A program made the translations under genes and the position numbers. This document shows positions 33,981 to 42,460 of a DNA stretch of 46,313 nucleotides, piece by piece; the first letter of the stretch is position 1, and each line of letters opens with the position of its first letter. Where the stretch lies: positions 1 to 46,313 of the forward strand of contig JAAUPA010000007.1 of assembly GCA_012034615.1 (NCBI GenBank), given 5' to 3'. The DNA comes from Leptolyngbyaceae cyanobacterium CSU_1_4 (GTDB lineage: Bacteria > Cyanobacteriota > Cyanobacteriia > Elainellales > Elainellaceae). Below the pieces are notes generated by a model. That model made no database searches. It saw nothing but the letters and a program-made list of their open reading frames with translations, and was not told where the DNA came from.

Positions 33981-35141
33981 TTAACTGCCTTCTTTTTGGG
34001 CAGTCAAATCTCGAATAATGCCTTCGTAAAATATCAGTTCACCCAACAAATCTCGAACTCCGCGAACTGTCTCAGAAATCCAAATAATCCGTCCATCTTT
34101 TCGATAAACCTGAGATTCAAAATCAACGATTGAACCCTCTTCCTCAATACGCGCAACAAACTCTTCTCGACGACGGGGTTCTACATATAAATGCTGGGAA
34201 ATATTCTTCAAACCTTGGAGTAAATCTTGCGCTGACTCGTAGCCATACATCTGAACCAACGCTAAATTCACTTTAAGATATTTTCCAGTAGGCGATGTTT
34301 GAAACATGCCATAGATAGCATTTTCAAAAAAATCACGATACAAAGCCTCTGCCTGTCGCCGCTCTTTAATTTCGGTTTGATAGAGAATGTTTTTCTCCTC
34401 TAAACGCTGTTGTAAATCGCGCAGCTTAAGTTGACATTCGATCCGTGCCAGTACTTCTTCGAGTTGAAAGGGCTTGGTCACAAAGTCAGAGCCACCTGCG
34501 TTAAAAGCCCTAACCTTGTCGGCAGAGTCGTTCATCGCGCTCATAAAAATAATTGGAATATTAGCGGTTTTAGCATTTGCCTTAAGACTTTTGCAAATTT
34601 CACAACCATCAATTCTGGGCATAATTAGATCTAGCAAAATCAAATTTAGATGCACTTCGTTGGCTATTTCTAAAGCTTCAACGCCGCTGCTAGCCGTATA
34701 AATTTGATAGCCTTGCTGCATCAATGCCATAGACAGTAGCTTAAGATTAATAGGGGTATCATCTACTAGCAAAATATTGGCTGGATAGACTGTTTGGCTA
34801 AGCTTAAATCCTAAGAGCCAAAAGATTTTTTGTTCAATACTTTTTAGTTCTTGGCGATAGCGTATTTCGCGTAAACGCAGCGTTTGATGGGAAAAAATGA
34901 GGTGTTCTAGCTCTTCGATGGTGGTATTAATTGCAATGGGTTCTAAGTACAAGCTTTCAAGCATGGCATTGAGATCGCAAAACGGATCTGCCTTAATTGC
35001 GGCACCCTTTGCCACTAAAGATTGTAAACGATCTAAGTTTTGGTACAGTAATCTACGGATGTAGTAGACCGTTGTTAAAGTTAAGGATCTTTTTTCTTGA
35101 AATATGGAAATAGGACTGAATTTTGAGTGTGGGTCAGTCAT
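33981..35141 (-). CDS. Response regulator with REC and PAS domains
   Basis: The 386-residue protein has an N-terminal helical region (1-115), a receiver (about 119-240; L-L-V-D-D, L-I-L-L-D-L-I-M-P-R-I-D-G, M-S-A, T-K-P-F), a short coiled coil, and a PAS/PAC domain (about 270-380: Y-R-D-F-F-E-N-A-I-Y-G-M-F-Q-T-S, then W-I-S-E-T-V-R-G-V-R-D). It ends without an enzymatic domain, so it probably passes a signal by protein contact. The ATG overlaps the stop of the upstream hybrid kinase by four bases (ATGA), so the kinase and this protein form a pair. It converges on the RcaC-like regulator with 28 bp between stops. Confidence 0.83.
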   Translation of the reverse strand: MTDPHSKFSPISIFQEKRSLTLTTVYYIRRLLYQNLDRLQSLVAKGAAIKADPFCDLNAMLESLYLEPIAINTTIEELEHLIFSHQTLRLREIRYRQELKSIEQKIFWLLGFKLSQTVYPANILLVDDTPINLKLLSMALMQQGYQIYTASSGVEALEIANEVHLNLILLDLIMPRIDGCEICKSLKANAKTANIPIIFMSAMNDSADKVRAFNAGGSDFVTKPFQLEEVLARIECQLKLRDLQQRLEEKNILYQTEIKERRQAEALYRDFFENAIYGMFQTSPTGKYLKVNLALVQMYGYESAQDLLQGLKNISQHLYVEPRRREEFVARIEEEGSIVDFESQVYRKDGRIIWISETVRGVRDLLGELIFYEGIIRDLTAQKEGS

Positions 35142-37419
35142 AGATGTCCTCCTTTTTGATAACGCCGCCGTTCAGCTTGTAATGCTACCCTGACTTGTTG
35201 ATAGGCAGCGATCGCAGTCGTTGTTTTTTCTGCCGCCCCTGCTAATATTCCCTGCCCTGCCATTCGTTCTAGGTCTTTACAAATTCCTGCTAGCGTCATT
35301 GCTCCCAAGGTGGCACTACAGGTGCCCAGGGTATGAACAATTCGATGGAACGTAATGGAATCTGCTTGGTTTAAAGCACCTTGCATTTTCTCAAAAAACA
35401 CAGGTACATCCACTAAGTATTCATCAATTGTTTCTGTGAGAAAATCTGAGATGCTTGTAGAAGAATTGAAGCTCACCATTTTTTCAATTTCGTGTAGAGC
35501 GTTGGGGTCAAGAACCGGTGAACTCGATCGACTACGACATCGGCTCAGGGTTTGGATGAAGTCTTCAAGGCGGAAAGGCTTGGTTACATAGTCATTCATG
35601 CCTGCTGCCAAACAACGCTCCCGATCGCCCGTCATGGCATTTGCTGTCATGGCAATAATTCGGGGATGAGTGTCGAGTGTCATCTGTCGAATATGTTGCG
35701 TTGCGGTTAACCCATCCATCTCTGGCATGTTCACATCCATGAGCACAACGTCGTACGGTTGCTGGTATTTTTGGTGAGCAATAGCTGCGATCGCTTCGTT
35801 TCCATTACTCACCACATCTGCTTCGTATCCTAAACGGGTTAGCAACATCAACACCATTTTTTGTTAATGGCATGATCTTCAGCCAACAAAATTCGTAGGG
35901 GATGTCTTTGTCCCATCTGAGAGTCAATTTGTAGGGGGACTGATGGCTCAGGGTGAAGAGCGATCGGAGCGACGATCGGTGTTGTGAGGGTGAAATAGAA
36001 GGTGCTACCTTGATCGGGCTGGCTTTCTACCCAAATTCTGCCGCCCATCATTTCGCAGAGTTGTTTGCACAGCGATAATCCTAATCCGGTGCCACCATAT
36101 TGTCGGGTAATGGAAGAATCTACTTGGCTAAAAGATTGGAAGAGGCGATCGCGGCGATGGATAGGGATACCAATGCCCGTGTCAGATACTGCGAACTGGA
36201 GCTCGACGGATTGAGGAATGGTAGTGGCGATCGGGATAACTGATAGTTTTACTTCGCCTGTCGCCGTAAATTTAACCGCGTTGCTCAATAAATTAATCAG
36301 GATTTGTCTAAGCCTAGCACTGTCTCCCATAATGATCTGGGGAAGATTAGGGGCAGTGACAAACCTTAACTCAATTCCCTTTTCTCTGGCAGTAGGAACA
36401 AATAAATTGACGACGGCTTGAATGCACTCTGACAAATTAAAAGACTGCTGATTTAGCTCTAGCTTACCCGCTTCAATTTTAGAAAGATCCAAAATATCAT
36501 TCAGAATGGTTAACAGGGCATCACCACTGGAATGAATGGTGCTAATTAAGTCTTGTTGATGGGGCGCTAACTCAGTATTGCGTAGAAGTTCTGCCATGCC
36601 GATCACAGCACTTAGGGGAGTCCGAATTTCATGACTAATCATGGCGAGAAACTCTTGTTTTGCTAGTTCTGCCTGCTTTTGTTCAGTCATATCTCGAATG
36701 GTATAAACAAATCCCTGAAAATCAGACACCTGGGTTTGGAGAACGGCACACGATACTTCAACCGGAATTTGATGTCCTGATTTTGTTTGACAAAGGGTTT
36801 CAGTGGAACCCAAAGAATCTTCGCTCTCAATGCCCAATCTCTCAATGACATCAAAAATAGATTGCCCAATTAACTCTGAATCGTTGCACTCTAGCAAGGC
36901 TTGTGCTGCTGGATTAACTGTTTTAATTTTGCCTGAACGCTGGGTAACAATCAGGGCATCCGCCATGGAGAAAATAATCTGGTTAACATATTCCTGAGAA
37001 GCAGAAATTTGACTTAACAGTAAATTCGTTTCATTAGAGTTTTGAACGAGTGATTGTTCTAATTCCAGTTGTTTTGTCACATCCTCTAGAAACAAAACAA
37101 GCTGACCTTCTATTGCGTCTTTTTTGCTGGCTCGAATGACAAATAGGTCAAAATATAACACTTGCCCAGGATGGGGCGATCGCGTAATGGCTTTTATTTC
37201 AAACGAAGATTGCTGCCCCTCCAAAACAGCTTGCAGCGCAGTTTCAGAGCCAGTTAACTCGGGAAAGAGATCCTGAATTTCGGGTGCTAAGCTAAGTTCA
37301 GCACAGGATTCGACAAAACGACCTGCCCCAGTAGATACTTCGAGAATGGTCAAATTTTTAGCAAGGATAAAATACTCGATATGGCGAAGCTCGAGAAGAT
37401 GCTTGAGTATGAAGTTCAT
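35138..37419 (-). pseudogene. Hybrid histidine kinase (PAS-HisKA-HATPase-REC-HPt), split by a one-base frameshift
   Basis: The first frame has PAS domains (up to about 260), HisKA with M-I-S-H-E-I-R-T-P-L-S-A, HATPase (N-L-L-S-N-A-V-K-F-T, D-T-G-I-G-I, G-T-G-L-G-L) and the start of a receiver, R-I-L-L-A-E-D-H-A-I-N, before stopping at 35848. The second frame resumes M-V-L-M-L-L-T-R-L-G-Y and completes REC (V-V-L-M-D-V-N-M-P-E-M-D-G, T-K-P-F). It ends with an HPt domain whose His is in R-I-V-H-T-L-G-T-C-S-A-T-L-G-A. One missing base (C, or an A in the A-run, near 35857-35864) explains the split. No membrane helix, so a cytosolic sensor. REC plus HPt means a phosphorelay, likely to a separate receiver such as the REC-PAS partner or the RcaC-like regulator. 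TTG 37431 is an alternative start. Confidence 0.83.
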
Positions 37420-37654
37420 GTGCTTAAGCAATCCCGTGGCAAACGTAGAAGTACAGTAGTTCCAAATGATTGATTAGAGGCATTTAGCTTCCTAGGTTCC
37501 TAAAAGAATTAAAGAGGGTTTGGCTCTCATCAATGACCTATTTTTTGTAAATGGTTGCTAAAAGTTAGTACTTTTGAGAGCTATTCTACATTTAGCTTTA
37601 TCTAATAGTGTAGAAAAGTTTTGTGATTTTCTAGTGACATGTATCACTCCTTAG

Positions 37655-37708
37655 CTTGAGAGGATATCTAAGAAGTCTCAAAGATTATTATGAGGTTATC
37701 TGAAATCG
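37655..37708. repeat. End fragment of the MITE-like repeat
   Basis: CTTGAGAGGATATCTAAGAA followed by GTCTCAAAGATTATTATG matches the left end of the element at 25957 with scattered changes. The C-run core and right end are absent. It abuts the stop codon of the GTPase gene (37709). Confidence 0.5.
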
Positions 37709-38245
37709 CTACAGATGTTTTGCTAACGTTTGAAATAATTGATCAACATGAATTCCAGTTTTGGCTGAAGTGGAATAAATACTAAGAACGCTGAGTGGAT
37801 AATTTTGTGATGCTTTGAGTAATACATCTAACTGCTCAGGGTCAATCAGATCAGATTTATTCAGTGCTATTACAAACACGCCTTGGGGATTAAGGTTGGT
37901 AAACCGTTCAATATGTTCTGCCAAATGCTCAAGTGTTTCTGGGCGGGTCACATCTGCCACCACGATCGCCCCCTTTGCCCCTTGTAGGTAGGTAGGGGCG
38001 ATCGTCTTAAATTTTGTGCTTCCTTCAATATCCCAAATTAAAAGTTGGAAAACTGTTGGAGTTCCTGCTTTTTCAACTTCTATCAATTTTCGAGAAATTT
38101 TAACACCGACCGTCGAAAGATATTGATCGCTGAACTGGCGATCGACAAATCGATTAATCAGGCTGGTTTTACCCACTCCGAAATCACCGATAAGACATAT
38201 TTTCTGGCAATCACAGACATGATGAAGGGGGGTATCCGCGCTCAC
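37709..38245 (-). CDS. Ras/Rab-like small GTPase
   Basis: The 178-residue protein has all five G motifs: P-loop G-D-F-G-V-G-K-T-S (20-28), switch-I Thr45 in S-T-V-G, G3 W-D-I-E-G-S (71-76), N-K-S-D (129-132) and T-S-A-K (159-162). The Rab-like layout (I-W-D-x-x-G-x-x-x-F, then Y-L-Q-G-A-K-G-A-I-V-V-A-D-V-T) is clear. The residue matching Ras Gln61 is Ser76, so intrinsic hydrolysis should be weak and a GAP is likely needed. No C-terminal lipid-modification Cys. GTG 38245 is chosen: it overlaps the stop of the upstream roadblock/OmpA gene (GTGA), indicating translational coupling. That partner contains a roadblock domain, the fold of MglB-type regulators of prokaryotic small GTPases. Confidence 0.85.
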   Translation of the reverse strand: MSADTPLHHVCDCQKICLIGDFGVGKTSLINRFVDRQFSDQYLSTVGVKISRKLIEVEKAGTPTVFQLLIWDIEGSTKFKTIAPTYLQGAKGAIVVADVTRPETLEHLAEHIERFTNLNPQGVFVIALNKSDLIDPEQLDVLLKASQNYPLSVLSIYSTSAKTGIHVDQLFQTLAKHL

Positions 38246-40353
38246 GGGGCTGTCGGCTCTACAATAACACAACGGCTCAACCAGTTGGGTTGAGTTGAGT
38301 CTACTCCGGGTGGCAGATCGGTTGATCCTTGAATCTGTAAACGGCTAGGGTCAATTCCTCGTTCAGTCAAAGCTTGCTTGAGGGCATGAGCGCGATCGAG
38401 GGCAATCTGTTCTGAGCCGGGTTCACGGGTTGGAGAATTGCTGTAGCCAATGATCTTTAACGACTGACGAGGATAGTGATTTAAAAAATTGATGACCTGT
38501 TGAAGCTTATAGCCTCGATCGCTAGGATGTAAGCTAGAGACATCGGGCTCAAAATAAAAGCGAACTTCAATTCGGAGCGGCTGCACTTGAACTGTGCTGA
38601 GGGTAGATAGCACTCCTGGAATTTGGGCAAAAGATTGGGGAATATGGCTAGCCTCGATTAGGGGGCTAATAGTTCCTTCGATCCATACTTTGCCGTGATG
38701 ATATCGAGTTGCGATCGCCACACCCTCAAGACGATTTAGCACACGGGTGACGCGCTGAACTTCAGCCGCCGCTAAAACCGGGTCGGCAGGCACTTCTACT
38801 GCAACAATCTCATTTTTAACCTGCCATTTCGGCAGCGCAACTGCGACCACTTGCTCAGCTTTTTGCCGCAGCAATCCATTAGGAACCCTTCCTGATAAAG
38901 ACAAATAGTCCTGCTTAGCTTCAACCTGCAAGTTATATATCGACAATTGAGGGGCGGCATAAAGAGCAGCAACGGCGGCAGACTCGGCTTGCTGCTGCCT
39001 GAAGCCCAGATACTGAAAAATGCTCCAAGGAACAGCCATTAGCCCTACGATCGCCAATCCGCAGAAGAATAGAGCAGAGGGTTTACCGCCCTTCTCGGCA
39101 GCCGATTCTCCGCTATCTCTCAAAATTTCTAATGCTTTTTGAATGTCCTCTGGAAGGGTTGCCGAATTGCCATCAAAATGATGCAGGAGGGGGTCATACT
39201 GACAAACCAAATGCCTTAAGGTACTCTGCATCATTTTGATAAATGCTGCGGAAGGTTCCCCTTTGACAACGGTTGCTAGATAACAATAGCCCGCCACCTC
39301 TAACACAATTTTTGAGGTGCCATAGTCGATACTGTCTAGCTCCAGCGGCAAGTCTCCCGATTGAGAAATACAATCATTGACAAAGCCTCGAATTGCAGTC
39401 AACATTCCGGCTAACATGTCTGATTCTAAATGTTGTTCAGGATGCTGAACTTCAGCAATGACCAAACCAGACGCTTTATGAATCAAGAAAATTGCCTGAA
39501 CCTGAGACGGCATGACTTCGCGAATGATGAGTTCAGCTTCAGAAACGCCCTGCATTTTTGCCCGAATCTTTCGGGTAATGCCTTCAACACTCAAGGTTTG
39601 TTCTATCTTTTCATTAATGGCATCTAGGGTCGCGCCCATGTACTTCCCGACTGTGTTCCCAATAATAGGATACAGAGCATCCACCATGGCATCTTGTTCA
39701 AGGAAAATTTGTTTCTTAATAGCTTGTCCCATGGTGGGGGCGATCGCATCTGAAAGTTCTTCTGAGTTGAGTGCAACTTGTTGGGCAATGGCTGGAGAAA
39801 TTGATGAAGCTAAGGCGTTCCCCATGCTTTGACGGTTCTGCTGAGTCCGGCTTTGAATAATTTGATCGATGATGGGAGCGATCGCCTCAATCATTTCTTC
39901 TTTGGAATGGGCAACTTTTTGAGCTAATAATTCGCCGATCCGAGGCAGTAGTAATTCACTCAGCTCTTGTGGATCATAAATTTGATGCTCTAATCTGAGC
40001 ACTTGCTGCCGAGAACCTGCAATTAAATCATTTAATATCCTCAGTTCAGCACCCATTAAAAGCTGCTGAAGCTGTTGGAATTGAGTCTCGTTTGTTTCTA
40101 TCGAAGTTTCTAGAGGCGGGGGCGGAAGTGGGAAGTTAATCTGCATGGAAAAGCTTGGCAGTTGTTCAAGATGCAGCCCAACTTCAATAGGAAACTCGTC
40201 TTCTTTTTCGATTTCTTTTGCGATCGTAGGCTCAGGTTCAATAATATCTAAATCAACCAGCAGATTTAAAAACTGATGAAGCTGATCAACTTCATCCTGG
40301 CTAAGATTTTCTTCAGTCGTTAAATTTTCAAGACGATGCATTATTTTACTCAT
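38242..40353 (-). CDS. Roadblock-like / BON / OmpA trans-envelope protein
   Basis: The protein has 703 residues from ATG 40353 (AGGA upstream; GTG 40371 would add six). Numbered from that GTG: a Leu-rich N-terminus; four related helical units of about 23 residues (about 155-246, pattern E-x-M-x-x-A-I-A-P-I-I); and a domain at about 285-395 (V-Q-A-I-F-L-I-H-K-A-S-G-L-V-I-A-E-V) resembling roadblock/LC7. Then come one membrane helix (about 432-455), two BON-like segments (about 475-600) and a C-terminal OmpA domain (about 600-709, with I-I-G-Y-S-N-S and A-L-D-R-A-H-A-L-K-Q-A-L). The roadblock part would be cytoplasmic and the OmpA part would bind peptidoglycan. It overlaps the small GTPase gene, the likely partner, and follows a coiled-coil gene by 108 bp. 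Confidence 0.78.
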   Translation of the reverse strand: MSKIMHRLENLTTEENLSQDEVDQLHQFLNLLVDLDIIEPEPTIAKEIEKEDEFPIEVGLHLEQLPSFSMQINFPLPPPPLETSIETNETQFQQLQQLLMGAELRILNDLIAGSRQQVLRLEHQIYDPQELSELLLPRIGELLAQKVAHSKEEMIEAIAPIIDQIIQSRTQQNRQSMGNALASSISPAIAQQVALNSEELSDAIAPTMGQAIKKQIFLEQDAMVDALYPIIGNTVGKYMGATLDAINEKIEQTLSVEGITRKIRAKMQGVSEAELIIREVMPSQVQAIFLIHKASGLVIAEVQHPEQHLESDMLAGMLTAIRGFVNDCISQSGDLPLELDSIDYGTSKIVLEVAGYCYLATVVKGEPSAAFIKMMQSTLRHLVCQYDPLLHHFDGNSATLPEDIQKALEILRDSGESAAEKGGKPSALFFCGLAIVGLMAVPWSIFQYLGFRQQQAESAAVAALYAAPQLSIYNLQVEAKQDYLSLSGRVPNGLLRQKAEQVVAVALPKWQVKNEIVAVEVPADPVLAAAEVQRVTRVLNRLEGVAIATRYHHGKVWIEGTISPLIEASHIPQSFAQIPGVLSTLSTVQVQPLRIEVRFYFEPDVSSLHPSDRGYKLQQVINFLNHYPRQSLKIIGYSNSPTREPGSEQIALDRAHALKQALTERGIDPSRLQIQGSTDLPPGVDSTQPNWLSRCVIVEPTAP

Positions 40354-40461
40354 TGTCTCGTTCCTAGACACCGCTTGGAATCTTTTAAAGGTACTCCTTT
40401 TTAGTTAAAAGCACCTTCTGTTGGTCATTCCTAGACCGTATCTAGGAACAAGTCAAATGAG

Positions 40462-41100
40462 TTAGCCCTGCGAAGAATGCACGGCTTCTTCTGAATGCTT
40501 CCGAACCGCATACAAAGGAATGTCCTCATACTTTTTGCTGCTGTCAACTTTTTCTTTTAATGCTGGAATAAATTCTGATCCCTTCAGGCGCATTCCAAGG
40601 TGAAACAGCATTTCAGCCAAATCATCCTTAGAAACTTTGTTGTCCCGCAATTGCGAGAAGCAGCGTTCTGTTTCTTCTAAAACCAAGTCTCGCAGCGCAG
40701 CAATATCTTGTTGCAACCCATCTCGCGTCTCTGCTAGTTCAGTGTGCAGCGATGTAGATTGAGTATCCAGTGCTTCATCCAATGTTTGAATATTGTTAGA
40801 AAACTTGCGAGCAAGGCGATCGACCTGTTGACGCAAATCGGTACATTCTTCTTGAGAGGAAAGATGATGTGATTTCAGCTTTTTATCGAGCACTTCAACC
40901 GCAGCCCTTAAATCAGCAGTCATCGCGGCTTTAAACTGATCTAGGCGATCGCGCGTTTCTTGTTGTAGCATTGCCAAATCCGACTCGATTTTGTAGAACC
41001 GATTGTCGTAGTCACGAGTTTGTGCACCAAAAATAATATCTCTAATTTGATCGATGTTGCCGAGCCGTTCACGCACTTCTTCTTTGGTAATGTCGCTCAC
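40462..41100 (-). CDS. Coiled-coil protein of the GTPase locus
   Basis: The 212-residue protein is almost wholly helical and charged. Heptad-like stretches run from about residue 30 to 160 (R-F-Y-K-I-E-S-D-L-A-M-L-Q-Q-E-T-R-D-R-L, and C-T-D-L-R-Q-Q-V-D-R-L-A-R-K-F). A short C-terminal part may be a separate module (D-D-L-A-E-M-L-F-H-L-G-M-R-L-K-G). No signal peptide or membrane segment, so it should be cytosolic. No family was recognised. The start is GTG 41100 with GAGGTG seven bases upstream. It is the first gene of the minus-strand unit with the roadblock/OmpA protein and GTPase, and is divergent from the polysaccharide operon. A scaffold or filament role for the module is a guess. Confidence 0.7.
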   Translation of the reverse strand: MSDITKEEVRERLGNIDQIRDIIFGAQTRDYDNRFYKIESDLAMLQQETRDRLDQFKAAMTADLRAAVEVLDKKLKSHHLSSQEECTDLRQQVDRLARKFSNNIQTLDEALDTQSTSLHTELAETRDGLQQDIAALRDLVLEETERCFSQLRDNKVSKDDLAEMLFHLGMRLKGSEFIPALKEKVDSSKKYEDIPLYAVRKHSEEAVHSSQG

Positions 41101-41357
41101 GTATACACCTCAAGATTACTGAAAACTGCCACTGGCTAGAGTGCCCTTTCTTTATGGATTCATAACAGTAGAAGTAGTCATTAGCCTCAGGAAACCTAGT
41201 CACAGCTTCTTCACATTTACGCTTTATATTTTTTAACCAGAGGAGCTCGAAGCTCAATCCAGTTAAAGATCTCAACAGTGGCTTTGTTCTGATGATTACA
41301 GACTTGGCTGGGGCACACTAAACGGCAAGTTTATCTTTCCTTCACAAATTTGCAGAA

Positions 41358-42452
41358 ATGGGATCGTTAGTTATACGGTTATACTGTTTTGGAAAATTAA
41401 GTTTCAGATTGGCATCTACTATGAATATGGGTTGCGTGAGTTTTGGTGTGCTGATCACGGTGTTCTTCGCTTTGCCAGGATGGAGTTTGCCGCTTTCTCC
41501 AGGCGATCGGATCAAAGTCTCTATTCCCGAAGGCGATCTGTTCCAAGGCACCTATGAGATCAATCTAGATGGCGGCTTAAAAATTCCGTATCTATCCTCC
41601 GTCCCGGTGGCTGGATTAGAACCTGCGCAAGTCGAACAGGTTCTTAAACAAGAGTTTATTAAAGCTGCGCTCTTTAATCCCAAATTTATTCAAGTTAGCG
41701 TTCAGGTTAGTCAGTGGGCAGCCATTCAAGTTAATGTTGCAGGCGAAACCTTTCAACCAGGACGAGTCATTATTAATCAGCGATCGCCCGAAGAACTCGC
41801 AAATAGCACATCGTTATCAGGCGACTATCCTCCGCAACGATTCCTGACGGCGGCAATTCAGGCAGCAGGAGGGGTATTGCCGACTGCAAATGTTAAACAC
41901 ATTCAATTGATTCGGAACGGAGAACAGACAACGTTTGATCTTTCGGGTATTTTTAATGGTGAAATAGTTGGTGAAGTGCCTTTAATTGCAGGCGATCAAA
42001 TCATTGTGCCGGACTCGGGACATTTTCACACCGCCTTGGTGCGTCCTTCTCAAATTACAATTCCAGGTTTACGAGTCTTTTTATCCAACTTAACCCAACC
42101 TGCAATCAATAATGCTGGCGCTGGTATTAATAAAGATTCCACGGCTTTTGTTTACGGCTCTCGCTTTTCACAAGCCGTGGTTGCCGCTAACTGCGTTGGA
42201 GGCGGTCGAGAGAATGCTAAGCGCCGAGCAGTTCTGGTTCATACCGATCGCATTACGGGGCAGACCGAAGCGATCGATCGTCCTGTGGAACAGTTATTAC
42301 GAGCGGCTAACGATGACGAAACCAATCCTTTCTTAATGCCCGACGATGGAGTGGCTTGCTATGACTCTGCTACCACAAACTTGCGAGGTGTGGCGCAAGT
42401 GTTAGGCGATATTTTTTCGCCTTTTTCGTTGCTATTCAATCTATTGAGGTAG
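41358..42452 (+). CDS. Polysaccharide export protein (Wza/GumB-like)
   Basis: The 364-residue protein begins with a signal sequence whose charged part (R, K, R in the first 17 residues) comes only with the ATG at 41358; ATG 41421 (residue 22) gives a shorter signal without charge. The mature part starts L-S-P-G-D-R-I-K-V-S-I-P, the polysaccharide biosynthesis/export (PES) domain, with G-G-L-K-I-P-Y-L and repeated SLBB-like beta modules (I-Q-V-N-V-A-G-E-T-F-Q-P-G). It should form the outer-membrane/periplasmic exit channel for a capsule or released polysaccharide. It is the first gene of a plus-strand operon with a Wzz/GumC-like protein nine bases downstream. The upstream region (41101-41357) is shared with the coiled-coil gene and has no gene of its own. 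Confidence 0.82.
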   Translation: MGSLVIRLYCFGKLSFRLASTMNMGCVSFGVLITVFFALPGWSLPLSPGDRIKVSIPEGDLFQGTYEINLDGGLKIPYLSSVPVAGLEPAQVEQVLKQEFIKAALFNPKFIQVSVQVSQWAAIQVNVAGETFQPGRVIINQRSPEELANSTSLSGDYPPQRFLTAAIQAAGGVLPTANVKHIQLIRNGEQTTFDLSGIFNGEIVGEVPLIAGDQIIVPDSGHFHTALVRPSQITIPGLRVFLSNLTQPAINNAGAGINKDSTAFVYGSRFSQAVVAANCVGGGRENAKRRAVLVHTDRITGQTEAIDRPVEQLLRAANDDETNPFLMPDDGVACYDSATTNLRGVAQVLGDIFSPFSLLFNLLR

Positions 42453-42460
42453 CAAAACTA

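Noticed and set aside
35848-35870. Programmed ribosomal frameshifting at the A-run of the hybrid kinase
   Set aside because: A slippery run exists, but no stimulatory structure is evident and five other genes show the same one-base defect. A shared error source is simpler.
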